From positions 1 through 54,803 of the forward strand of contig CANRMX010000007.1 of the NCBI GenBank assembly GCA_947631855.1: a DNA stretch of 54,803 nucleotides, in the 5' to 3' direction. Position 1 is the stretch's first letter; each line of letters starts with the position of its first letter. The position numbers and the translations under genes were made by a program. The notes below the pieces were generated by a model. It saw nothing but the letters and a program-made list of their open reading frames with translations, was not told where the DNA came from and searched no databases. This DNA comes from an uncultured Clostridia bacterium. GTDB taxonomy: Bacteria; Bacillota; Clostridia; Oscillospirales; Acutalibacteraceae. Below are positions 33,157-40,408 of the stretch, piece after piece.

Positions 33157-33198
33157 AAATCGACCCCTGACGGCAAGAATAAGTCAGGGGTGATTTTT
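33157..33198 (+). terminator. Terminator of lysC overlapping the next ribosome site
   Basis: AAATC, bulged G, ACCCCTGAC (33157-33171) pairs with GTCAGGGGT and GATTT (33183 onward), then TTT. The right arm AGGGGTGA is also the only ribosome site for the small gene starting at 33199, so the stem would both stop lysC transcription and hide that site. Confidence 0.8.
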
Positions 33199-33390
33199 AT
33201 GGTGAATCCTTATTATCTCAGCGCCGGGCCCATCATGGATCCCATGCCCATGGGGATGATCCCCCTGATCGATTTTGACCTGCGGGATTACCCCGAGGAG
33301 ATTCGCGAGGCCCTGGAGCAGCGCCGGAACGAGATCGGCAGCGCGGAGGACTTAAAGCGCATCGCCTTTGAATTGATGTACCGCCGGTGA
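33199..33390 (+). CDS. Small protein of unknown function
   Basis: A 63-residue protein from ATG 33199, read after AGGGGTGA. It starts with a Met/Pro-rich hydrophobic segment (YYLSAGPIMDPMPMGMIPL) and ends with an acidic, amphipathic helix of about 35 residues (EEIREALEQRRNEI). I do not recognise it. A strong terminator directly after its stop codon (33393-33425), and its position between two terminators, support a real, separate gene. A start at 33136 is possible in frame but has no ribosome site. Confidence 0.55.
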   Translation: MVNPYYLSAGPIMDPMPMGMIPLIDFDLRDYPEEIREALEQRRNEIGSAEDLKRIAFELMYRR

Positions 33391-33392
33391 GC

Positions 33393-33425
33393 AAAAGCGG
33401 ACAGGGTTGCACCTGCCCGCTTTTT
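33393..33425 (+). terminator. Terminator after the small gene
   Basis: AAAAGCGGACAGG (33393-33405) pairs, with one A-C mismatch, with CCTGCCCGC and TTTT (33412 onward), ending in five T residues. Confidence 0.8.
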
Positions 33426-33447
33426 GCCGGTTTTTCCGGAAAAGTAC

Positions 33448-33476
33448 TTGCAATTTTCCCCGCAACGGAGTATAAT
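33448..33476 (+). promoter_or_regulatory. Promoter of tRNA-Leu
   Basis: TTGCAA (33448-33453), 17-bp spacer, TATAAT (33471-33476), 18 nt before the tRNA. Confidence 0.8.
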
Positions 33477-33494
33477 GATTTTCACGATCCATAC

Positions 33495-33581
33495 GCCGGA
33501 ATGATGGAATTGGCAGACGTGCTGGACTCAAAATCCAGTGGTAGCGATACCGTGCGGGTTCGACCCCCGCTTCCGGCACCA
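33495..33581 (+). tRNA. tRNA-Leu (anticodon CAA)
   Basis: An 87-nt class II tRNA. The acceptor stem GCCGGAA pairs with TTCCGGC, then A and an encoded CCA (33579-33581). The anticodon stem CTGGA/TCCAG encloses CTCAAAA, giving CAA, and a long variable arm (TGGTAGCGATACCG) precedes the T-arm CGGGTTCGACCCCCG. A terminator follows at once. Its last 13-nt block TCGACCCCCGCTT (33560-33572) recurs at the end of each unit of the downstream array. Confidence 0.97.
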
Positions 33582-33618
33582 AAAGAAACACCTCCCCTTT
33601 TGGGGAGGTATTTCTTTT
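33582..33618 (+). terminator. Terminator of tRNA-Leu
   Basis: AAAGAAACACCTCCCC (33582-33597) pairs with GGGGAGGT and ATTTCTTT around TTTT; one mismatch. Ends in T-rich sequence. Confidence 0.85.
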
Positions 33619-33646
33619 GGCCGAGGGGTCGAACCCGAGAGGGTCC

Positions 33647-34287
33647 GAGCGTAAAGAAAATGTCCCGGTGGGACATTTTTAGCGAAGAGCGGCGAATCCG
33701 GTACTGCGGTGCGCAGCACCGGGGTGGATGAGCCGGCAAGCCGCGCAGCGGCTTGTCGACCCCCGCTTTTTTGCATGGACAGGATTTTAGCCTAGAAGGG
33801 GTGCTGGTCGCCAGTGGCGACCGTTTAGCGCCGTTCTACGCTCCGCTTCGGTCGGTCCTGGGCGCGTCCCGCCGGGACGCAGGACCCGAGCCGGCAGGCG
33901 GGAATCGAGCGTAAAGAAAATGTCCCGGTGGGACATTTTTAGCGAGGAGCGGCGAGACCGAGACCCCACAGCGAAGCTGTGGGGTGGGCGAGCCGGCAGG
34001 CCGCACAGCGGCTTGTCGACCCCGCTTTTTTGCATGGACAGGATTTGAGCCTAGAAGGGGCGCTGGTCGCCGGCGGCGACCGTTTAGCGCCGTTCTACGC
34101 TCCGCTTCGGTCGGTCCTGGGCGCGTCCCACCGGGACGCAGGACCCGAGCCAGCAGACGAGACCTGTACGTTAAGAAAACGTGCCTGTGGCACGTTTTTA
34201 GCGAAGAGCTGCGAAGCCGGTACCACGGCGCGCAGCGCCGGGGTGGATGAGCCGGCAAGCCGCGCAGCGGCTTGTCGACCCCCGCTT
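33647..34287. repeat. Tandem array of about 260-bp multi-hairpin units
   Basis: Two full units (33647-33906, 33907-34165) and a partial third (34166-34287), with no protein frame. Each unit has a T/A-flanked hairpin AAAATGTCCC[GGT] with GGGACATTTT, a GC hairpin (33707-33721, 33963-33985, 34226-34240), AAGCCGC[GCA]GCGGCTT, the block TCGACCCC(C)GCTT shared with the tRNA-Leu 3' end, GGTCGCC[NNN]GGCGACC, and a long stem with GCGTCCC[GNC]GGGACGC-type core. Unit 3 changes both arms of the first hairpin to AAAACGTGCC and GGCACGTTTT, keeping it paired. The array ends exactly at the stop codon of the methyltransferase gene. Confidence 0.85.
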
Positions 34288-34940
34288 CACGCTTCGCCCA
34301 CCCCCATCGCAACAAGAAACCCATTTTCACGGGAGGGCACTATCTCGTATGCCATCCCACCTGCAAGCTTTCCGATCTCCTGGGCAGAATACGGATGGAA
34401 CACCATCCCGTCCCATTTCCCGCGCATGAACCGATAGTCTCCGTCTTCGCTGGTTTCGTGCGGCTCCGACTCATATTCGCTGTCTGTCTCGTCCAAAGTC
34501 AGCAGCACGCAGCCGCCGGGCCGAACGATACGCATGAGCTCCTTCACTGCGTCCATGCCTTGCCGTATAGGCGTGTGGTCAATGACGTCCCTGATGACAA
34601 CCGCGTCAAAAGATTGGGAGGGATACCCTGTTGACAGGACAGAAGCCTGCTTAAAACTCGTTACCGAATATCCATTCTCTGCAAGCAGTTTTTTCGTCAA
34701 CGACACAGCGTCTTCCGCAATATCAAAGCCGGAGACCGAAAAGCCGAACCGTGCCAGTTTAAGCGCATAGACGCCACATCCACATCCGGCGTCGCAGACA
34801 GAATGAACCTCCCGCTTCAGTAGAAAATCAATGATCTCATCTTTTTCCGGGTCTAAACCGGCGGCGTAGGATGCGATGCGATCCGGGGCGATCGCTCCCC
34901 ATGTGCGATCCCAAAACGCTTGATTCGTATCTGCTTTCAT
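34287..34940 (-). CDS. Class I SAM-dependent methyltransferase
   Basis: A 217-residue methyltransferase. The SAM motif I reads VCDAGCGCGVYALKLA (about residues 46-61), followed by the acidic GFDIAED and a motif IV-like DAVVIRDVIDH; RIVRPGGCVLL is the usual post-motif. The substrate is unknown; small-molecule or lipid methylation is plausible. The ATG at 34940 is 7 nt after the stop of the glycosyltransferase, and AGGAGGGGTGAGG spans that junction, so the two form an operon. The stop codon touches the end of the repeat array. Confidence 0.85.
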   Translation of the reverse strand: MKADTNQAFWDRTWGAIAPDRIASYAAGLDPEKDEIIDFLLKREVHSVCDAGCGCGVYALKLARFGFSVSGFDIAEDAVSLTKKLLAENGYSVTSFKQASVLSTGYPSQSFDAVVIRDVIDHTPIRQGMDAVKELMRIVRPGGCVLLTLDETDSEYESEPHETSEDGDYRFMRGKWDGMVFHPYSAQEIGKLAGGMAYEIVPSRENGFLVAMGVGEA

Positions 34941-34947
34941 CCTTTCC

Positions 34948-36063
34948 TCACCCCTCCTTTGCATATTCCCTTTCCATCAGCGCGCAAATGGCCCCAGCCG
35001 CGTTTGCCGGGATGACCCGCCGCTGGTTTGCCCGCATGGTCTCCCGGCGGCCTTCGTCCATCAGCTGTTCACAGGCGTCCAGCAGCTGCTTCTTGGGAAA
35101 GTTGACCGCGCAGCACATGCCGTTCTTTTCAAAAAAGGCCATGTTGCGGGTCTCGCAGCCCGGGATCGGCGTGATGTGGATCAGCGCGGTGCCGATCACC
35201 GCCGCCTCCGTGGAGGACAATCCTCCCGGCTTGGAGAGAAAGAGATCGCAGGCGCGCATATATTCCGCCATCCGGGGCGTATAACCCAAAAGCGTACAGC
35301 GCTGCCCGTAGGCCCGATCCAGCTGTTGATACAGGGCGTGATTGTTGCCGCAGACCACGATCAGCCGCACCGCGTCCACATAATGGTCCAGCAGCAGGGA
35401 GACGATCTGCTCGATCTGTCCCGCGCCGATGCTGCCGCCGGCGATCAGGATGTACCGGGCGTCGGGATCCAACCCCAGCCGCCGCCGTGCCTCCGCCCGA
35501 TCCATGGGCTCCCGGAACTGCCGCCCCACGGGGATGCCCAGGGGCACGATGCGCTCTCTGGGCACGCCCCGGGACACGTATTCTTCGGTGAGCGCCTCGG
35601 CAGGAGTCACGTAGTAGTCGCAGTCGGTCTCCTCCGTAAAGGGGATGCAGGTATAATCCGTGGCGATGAAGTAGGTGGTCGGTACCGCGATCCCGCTCCG
35701 CTTCATATTGGTGATGATCTCCACCGGGAAGAGGTGGGTCGCCGCGATGGCATCAAAACGGTTTTCGCGGAGAAACTTTTCCAGCAGCGGCACCATGCCT
35801 TTGTTCAGATGATAGACTGGCGAGGAGACCGGCAGCTTGCGGTAGACGTTCCCCAACCGATACGCCATGCCAAAGGCGGAAGGCGCCCTCTGCGCCACGA
35901 TATTGTAGGCGTTGTTGACCACTTCGGCGGTCTTTTCGCCTTTCAGCAGATATGGATTCAGCATTTTTACGCTGTGGCCCCTGGCGGCCAGCTCCTGTTC
36001 CACCGCCGAGCACGCGCTGTTGTGGCCTCCGCCTGTCCCGCAGGAGAGGAGCAACACATTCAT
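34948..36063 (-). CDS. Glycosyltransferase of the MGDG synthase/UgtP family
   Basis: A 371-residue GT28-like glycosyltransferase, related to processive diacylglycerol glucosyltransferase UgtP and plant MGDG synthase. It begins MNVLLLSCGTGGGHNSA, the lipid-acceptor loop of this family, and has AATHLFPVEI, FIATDYTCIPF, the donor-binding LIAGGSIGAG and a C-terminal LSKPGGLSSTEA that binds the UDP-sugar. It probably makes membrane glycolipids or lipoteichoic-acid anchors at the cytoplasmic face. The ATG at 36063 is followed on the minus strand by the methyltransferase. Confidence 0.9.
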   Translation of the reverse strand: MNVLLLSCGTGGGHNSACSAVEQELAARGHSVKMLNPYLLKGEKTAEVVNNAYNIVAQRAPSAFGMAYRLGNVYRKLPVSSPVYHLNKGMVPLLEKFLRENRFDAIAATHLFPVEIITNMKRSGIAVPTTYFIATDYTCIPFTEETDCDYYVTPAEALTEEYVSRGVPRERIVPLGIPVGRQFREPMDRAEARRRLGLDPDARYILIAGGSIGAGQIEQIVSLLLDHYVDAVRLIVVCGNNHALYQQLDRAYGQRCTLLGYTPRMAEYMRACDLFLSKPGGLSSTEAAVIGTALIHITPIPGCETRNMAFFEKNGMCCAVNFPKKQLLDACEQLMDEGRRETMRANQRRVIPANAAGAICALMEREYAKEG

Positions 36064-36128
36064 AGCTTATCCCTCGAATCTTTCAGATTTCTCACAAGCC
36101 TCTCAAAATTCGCACCCAAGTATATGGG

Positions 36129-36158
36129 AGTATACCACAAGAGGGGAAACCTCGTCAA
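36129..36158 (-). promoter_or_regulatory. Promoter of the glycosyltransferase operon
   Basis: Minus strand TTGACG (complement of 36153-36158), 18-bp spacer, TATACT (complement of 36129-36134), 66 nt before the start. Confidence 0.68.
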
Positions 36159-36204
36159 GGCGGGGAGGCAAAATCAATGGGGAGCGGCGCATCCTTTTTC
36201 CCTC

Positions 36205-36233
36205 TTTATTTTTTCGGCGGATTCGTATATAAT
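36205..36233 (+). promoter_or_regulatory. Candidate promoter of hprK
   Basis: TATAAT (36228-36233) with a poor -35 TTTATT (36205-36210) at 17 bp. The 234-nt gap between glycosyltransferase and hprK holds this and the divergent promoter, and nothing else was recognised. Confidence 0.5.
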
Positions 36234-36297
36234 AGGGATAGACAGCACGCGCCGCATTATGCGCGGCCCGCGACTCCCCGAAGAAAGGTTGGTTTCA

Positions 36298-37263
36298 ATG
36301 CCTGAGGAATACTCTATCCCGTTGAGCAATGTCATCCGGGAGCTGGCCCTCACCGAATGTTATCTGCCCCGCAGCGCCGAGGAGATCATGCTCACCTCCC
36401 GGGACATCAACCGTCCCGGCGTGGAATTCAGCGGCTTTTTCGATCTGTACGATCCCCGGCGTATCAGCATCCTGGGCCTGGGCGAGCTGAGCCTGCTGAG
36501 CAGCTACACCCCGGAGAAGGCTTCCGAGATCATCGACCACTTCTTTTCCATGCGGCCTGTCACCGTGATCTTCGCCCGGGACCTGGAGCCCAGCCCCATG
36601 ATCGAGGAGAAGGCGGAGAAGTACGGCGTGCCGCTGCTCCTCTCCGCGGACTCCACCTCCAACGTGATGGCCGACCTGATCTCCTACTTAAACGTGGCCC
36701 TTGCGCCGCGGGTCACCCGCCACGGGGTGCTGGTGGAGGTGTACGGCGAAGGGGTGCTGCTGCTGGGCGACAGCGGCGTGGGCAAAAGCGAGACCGCCGT
36801 GGAACTGGTCAAGCGCGGGCACCGATTGATCGCCGACGACGCGGTGGAGATTCGCCGCACCTCCCGGCGCACGCTGGTGGGCCAGGCCCCGGCAAATATC
36901 CGGCATTTCATCGAGATGCGGGGTATCGGCATCATCAACGCCCGGCGCATTTTCGGCATGGGCGCGGTGAAGGATTCCGAGAAGATCAATATGTGCATCA
37001 ACATGGAGCTGTGGGATTCCACCAAGGTTTACGACCGCATGGGTATCGACAGCGAATACACCGAGATTTTGGGCATCCGGGTGCCGGTGGTCACCATCCC
37101 GGTGAAGCCCGGCCGCAACCTGGCCATCATCATCGAGGTGGCCGCCATGAACAACCGCCAGAAGCGCATGGGCTATAACGCCGCCCACGAGCTGCTGGTG
37201 GCGCTGGGGATGGACCCCAACGAACTGCAAAGCCAGGAAGTGCTCAAGGAACTGGACGTATAA
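36298..37263 (+). CDS. hprK: HPr kinase/phosphorylase
   Basis: Phosphorylates and dephosphorylates Ser46 of HPr in response to sugar status, the master switch of carbon catabolite control in Firmicutes. The 321-residue protein has an N-terminal domain (1-130), Walker A GDSGVGKS (158-165), IADDAVEI and the HPrK/P signature IEMRGIGIINARRIFG, with the C-terminal PVKPGRN capping. ATG 36298 follows AGAAAGG. In frame upstream codons to 35176 cross the divergent promoter and are not coding. murB follows after 76 nt. Confidence 0.96.
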   Translation: MPEEYSIPLSNVIRELALTECYLPRSAEEIMLTSRDINRPGVEFSGFFDLYDPRRISILGLGELSLLSSYTPEKASEIIDHFFSMRPVTVIFARDLEPSPMIEEKAEKYGVPLLLSADSTSNVMADLISYLNVALAPRVTRHGVLVEVYGEGVLLLGDSGVGKSETAVELVKRGHRLIADDAVEIRRTSRRTLVGQAPANIRHFIEMRGIGIINARRIFGMGAVKDSEKINMCINMELWDSTKVYDRMGIDSEYTEILGIRVPVVTIPVKPGRNLAIIIEVAAMNNRQKRMGYNAAHELLVALGMDPNELQSQEVLKELDV

Positions 37264-37339
37264 ACGGGGCGGTATGGCGCTGCACGCGCATAATTTTCCC
37301 GGCCTCGCGTACATTTACCCGAGAGAGGGAGGCGCTCCC

Positions 37340-38260
37340 ATGAAACCGGATTACACTCGATTGGATCAACTCACCCAGGCCCTGGACTGCCCGTGCCTTG
37401 TCCGGGAGCCCATGGGGCGGCACACCACCTTCCGCATCGGCGGCCCGGCGGACCGTTTTGTCACCGTGGGCACCCGAGAGCAGCTTTTGGCGCTGGTGGG
37501 CCTGCTGGAGGCGGACCGCCTGCCCTGGATGATCGTGGGCAACGGCTCCGATCTGCTGGTGTCGGACGCCGGTTACCGGGGATGTGTCCTGGCCCTTGGG
37601 GGCGAATTCAAGGCGGTGAAGCTGCTGCCCGACGGCCGCACGCTGCGGGCCGGGGCCGGCGCGAATCTGGCGGCGGCGTGCACTTTTGCCCGGGACCACA
37701 GCCTTTCCGGGCTGGAATTCGCCTGGGGGATCCCCGGGACCGTAGGCGGCGCGGTGTATATGAACGCCGGGGCGTACGGCGGAGAGATGCGGGATGTGCT
37801 GGTGCAGACGGGCCACCTTGCCCGGCCCGGGGCGATCGAGACTGTCCCGGCGGAGCAGCTGGCGCTGGGGTACCGCAGCAGCCGCTACCGGGAGAGCGGG
37901 GAGATCGTCTTGTTTGCCGATCTGCAGCTGACTCCCGGCGACCCCGTGGAGATCGCCGCCCGGATGGACGACCTGATGGCCCGCCGCAAGGCGAAGCAGC
38001 CCTATGACCTGCCCAGCGCGGGCAGCGTGTTCAAGCGGCCCAAGGAGGGCTATGCGGCGGCGCTGATCGAGAGCTGCGGCCTTAAGGGCCGAAGGGTGGG
38101 GGGAGCGCAAGTCAGCCCCAAGCACGCAGGTTTTATTGTGAACACCGGCGGCGCCACCTGCGCCAATGTGCAGGAACTTATCGAGATCGTTCGGCAGGAA
38201 GTGCGCGAAAAAACCGGCGTAGCGCTGGAATGCGAAGTCATCCCGGTGGGCGAAGAATAG
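37340..38260 (+). CDS. murB: UDP-N-acetylenolpyruvoylglucosamine reductase
   Basis: NADPH and FAD-dependent reduction of UDP-GlcNAc-enolpyruvate to UDP-MurNAc in peptidoglycan synthesis. The 306-residue type II enzyme has HTTFRIGGPAD, the FAD motifs LVGNGSDLLVSDAG and WGIPGTVGGAVYMNAGAYGG, YRSSRYRESGE and PSAGSVFKRP (active Ser). ATG 37340 follows GGGAGG by 7 nt. Its C-terminal 45 codons are partly duplicated directly downstream (38284-38415). Confidence 0.96.
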   Translation: MKPDYTRLDQLTQALDCPCLVREPMGRHTTFRIGGPADRFVTVGTREQLLALVGLLEADRLPWMIVGNGSDLLVSDAGYRGCVLALGGEFKAVKLLPDGRTLRAGAGANLAAACTFARDHSLSGLEFAWGIPGTVGGAVYMNAGAYGGEMRDVLVQTGHLARPGAIETVPAEQLALGYRSSRYRESGEIVLFADLQLTPGDPVEIAARMDDLMARRKAKQPYDLPSAGSVFKRPKEGYAAALIESCGLKGRRVGGAQVSPKHAGFIVNTGGATCANVQELIEIVRQEVREKTGVALECEVIPVGEE

Positions 38261-38439
38261 GCCGTGCTTGGGCCCGTCCCAGACACGCAGGCTTTATTGT
38301 GAACACGGGCGGCGCTACTTGCACCAATGTGCAGGAACTTATCGAGATCGTTCGGCAGGAAGTGCGCGAAAAAACCGGCATCGAAATGGAATGTGAAGTC
38401 ATCCCGGTGGGCGAAGGGCAGCCGGGAGCGGAAGGATAA
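38247..38439 (+). pseudogene. Duplicated 3' fragment of murB
   Basis: Bases 38284-38415 repeat murB bases 38123-38254 with an offset of 161 nt, including a central block of over 50 identical bases. The frame reads RHAGFIVNTGGATC and CEVIPVGEG, matching the murB C-terminus with conservative changes (VALECE against IEMECE), and continues to TAA 38437-38439. There is no start codon with a ribosome site, and the frame differs from murB, so it is not translated as a separate gene. Weak similarity reaches back over the murB stop codon. Confidence 0.85.
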
Positions 38440-38460
38440 AACGGAAAGGGAAGAGGAACT

Positions 38461-39321
38461 ATGGAATTCGTCATCGTCACCGGACTTTCCGGCGCGGGCA
38501 AGACCCAGGCCATGCACGCGCTGGAGGACATCGGCTTTTTCTGCGTGGACAACCTGCCTCCGGCGCTGATCCCCGTGTTTTATGACCTGTGCACCCAGTC
38601 CGAGGGATTCCGCAGCCGCATCGCGGTGGTCACCGATACCCGGGGCGGCGAGCTGTTCAAATCCTTCTTTGCCGCGCTGGAGACCCTCAAGCGGGATCAC
38701 AAGCCCTACAAGATCTTGTTTTTGGATTCTTCCGACCCGGTGCTGGTGCGCAGGTTCAAGGAGACCCGCCGGCGGCATCCCCTTTCGGATGATCTGGGCG
38801 GGGCGCTGGAGCAGGCGGTGAAGCTGGAGCGGGATATGCTGGGCCCGGTGAAGGACTGCGCGGATTACGTCATCGACACCTCCGGGGTATCGCCGACCCA
38901 GCTGCGGGTGCGGGTCTCTCAGTTGTTTCTGGAAGGGGCAAGCGATTCCCTTTCGGTGCACTGCATCAGCTTCGGATTCAAATTCGGCATCCCCATGGAG
39001 GCGGATCTGGTGTTCGATGTGCGCTGCCTGCCCAATCCCTTTTACGAGGACGCCCTGCGGCCCCTGACGGGATTGGATCCTCAGGTGCGGGATTACGTGA
39101 TGGACAGCGACGACACCCGGGGATTCCTCACCCGTTTCACCGACATGGTGGATTATCTCCTGCCCCTTTACGGCAAGGAGGGCAAGAGCCAGCTGGTGAT
39201 CGCCGTGGGCTGCACCGGCGGGCATCACCGGTCGGTGGCGTTGGCCCAGTATATGTGCGACCACCTGGCGGGGCAGGGGATCCGCGCCAGCGTGACCCAC
39301 CGGGACATTCAGAAGTCGTAA
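38461..39321 (+). CDS. rapZ: RNase adapter protein RapZ (YvcJ family)
   Basis: A 286-residue nucleotide-binding protein. Walker A GLSGAGKT (8-15), DNLPPALI, and near the C-terminus AVGCTGGHHRSVALA, all diagnostic. In E. coli RapZ guides RNase E to the GlmZ small RNA; in Bacillus the role of YvcJ is in competence and cell wall/sugar signalling. The gene normally lies in rapZ-yvcK-whiA order; here yvcK is absent and a palindromic element fills the gap to whiA. ATG 38461 is preceded by GGGAAGAGG. Confidence 0.94.
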   Translation: MEFVIVTGLSGAGKTQAMHALEDIGFFCVDNLPPALIPVFYDLCTQSEGFRSRIAVVTDTRGGELFKSFFAALETLKRDHKPYKILFLDSSDPVLVRRFKETRRRHPLSDDLGGALEQAVKLERDMLGPVKDCADYVIDTSGVSPTQLRVRVSQLFLEGASDSLSVHCISFGFKFGIPMEADLVFDVRCLPNPFYEDALRPLTGLDPQVRDYVMDSDDTRGFLTRFTDMVDYLLPLYGKEGKSQLVIAVGCTGGHHRSVALAQYMCDHLAGQGIRASVTHRDIQKS

Positions 39322-39338
39322 GCGGGTGCTCCGCCCAA

Positions 39339-39418
39339 CCCGCACCGCATCCCGCGCTCCGCGCGGCGCGGCCTCTCTGCGAGAGGGCGCCGTCCCTTCC
39401 GGGACGATGCGGTGCGGG
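39339..39418. repeat. Cloverleaf-like palindromic element 1
   Basis: A perfect 13-bp outer stem, CCCGCACCGCATC (39339-39351) with GATGCGGTGCGGG (39406-39418), encloses three hairpins: CCGCGC[TCC]GCGCGG (39352-39366), CCTCTC[TGC]GAGAGG (39372-39386) and GTCCC[TTCC]GGGAC (39392-39405). No protein frame. It lies between rapZ and whiA, in the place where yvcK normally sits. The same architecture with different sequence occurs at 43606 and 45861. Confidence 0.85.
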
Positions 39419-39453
39419 CCCGGCGGCCCTGCAATAGCCGAAGGAACAAGCCT

Positions 39454-40380
39454 ATGTCATTTTCAGCCAGGACCAAAGCGGAGCTCTGCGAGATCGAGCC
39501 CAAAAAAGACTGCTGCCTGCGGGCCGAATGCTACGGCGCGTGGCTTTTTTCCCGCTGCTTCACGCTGCTGGACGCCGCCTTTACCACCGAAAGCGCTCCT
39601 GCCGCCCGCAGGATGCTGGAGCTTGCCGGGGCTGCCGCAGGCGTCTCCGGGGAATTGACCTACGCCTTCAGCCGCCGGAAAAAGCCCTCCTACCGTGTGA
39701 CCCTGCCCGACGCTGCCGCCCGCCGCCAGCTGCTGGAAACCTTTGGCCACACCGGGCGGGAATCCAGCCTGGGCATCAACCGGGCGGTGCTGGAAAACGA
39801 CTGCTGCACCGCGTCCTTCCTCCGAGGCGCTTTTCTGTCCTGCGGGGCCGCCACGGACCCACAAAAGGACTACCGACTGGAATTCAGCGTCCCCTATCAG
39901 AAGCTGGCAAACGGCCTGTACACCCTGCTCCGGGAAGTGGAAGTATTCTCCGCCCAGCCGCTGTTGGCCAGCCGCCGGGGCGGGTACGCGGTCTATTGGA
40001 AGGACGGCGGCCAGATCGAGGACTTCCTCACCTGGATCGGCGCGCCCAAGGCGGCCATGGAGCTGATGCAGGTGCGGATGTACAAGGAAGCCCGCAACGA
40101 CATCAACCGCAAGGCCAATTTCGAGACCGCCAACATGGACAAGACCTATTCCGCCTCCGCCCGGCAGATCGCCGCCATCGCGGCCATCAGCGACGGTATG
40201 GGGCTGGGGGCGCTGCCCGAGGAGCTGGCGCAGCTGGCCCGGCTGCGCCTGGAGCATCCCGACATGACCCTGCGGGAACTGAGCGCGGCCCTGGGCATCA
40301 GCCGCAGCGGCGCGAATCACCGGATGCAGCGGCTGCTGGAATTGGGAGAAAAACTGCTAAAAGACCAGATCAGCGAATAA
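39454..40380 (+). CDS. whiA: DNA-binding protein WhiA
   Basis: A 308-residue regulator. The N-terminal part is a degenerate LAGLIDADG homing-endonuclease fold (CYGAWLFSRCF and SCGAATDPQKDY regions); the C-terminal 80 residues hold a helix-turn-helix (MTLRELSAALGISRSGANHRMQRL). In Actinobacteria and Bacillus it affects cell division and chromosome segregation. ATG 39454 follows GAAGGAAC by 6 nt. The cluster rapZ-whiA-dnaE-pfkA is conserved in Firmicutes. Confidence 0.95.
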   Translation: MSFSARTKAELCEIEPKKDCCLRAECYGAWLFSRCFTLLDAAFTTESAPAARRMLELAGAAAGVSGELTYAFSRRKKPSYRVTLPDAAARRQLLETFGHTGRESSLGINRAVLENDCCTASFLRGAFLSCGAATDPQKDYRLEFSVPYQKLANGLYTLLREVEVFSAQPLLASRRGGYAVYWKDGGQIEDFLTWIGAPKAAMELMQVRMYKEARNDINRKANFETANMDKTYSASARQIAAIAAISDGMGLGALPEELAQLARLRLEHPDMTLRELSAALGISRSGANHRMQRLLELGEKLLKDQISE

Positions 40381-40408
40381 CGGGAATCCAACGAAAGGGG
40401 GTGGGGAC

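Noticed and set aside
33647-34287. Repeat array as a CRISPR locus.
   Set aside because: Units are about 260 bp, internal palindromes vary, and there are no regular 20-40 bp repeats with unique spacers and no cas genes.
39339-39418. Cloverleaf element 1 as a tRNA gene.
   Set aside because: The outer stem is 13 bp and no anticodon loop of 7 nt, T-loop TTCRA or CCA end is present; inner loops are only 3-4 nt.
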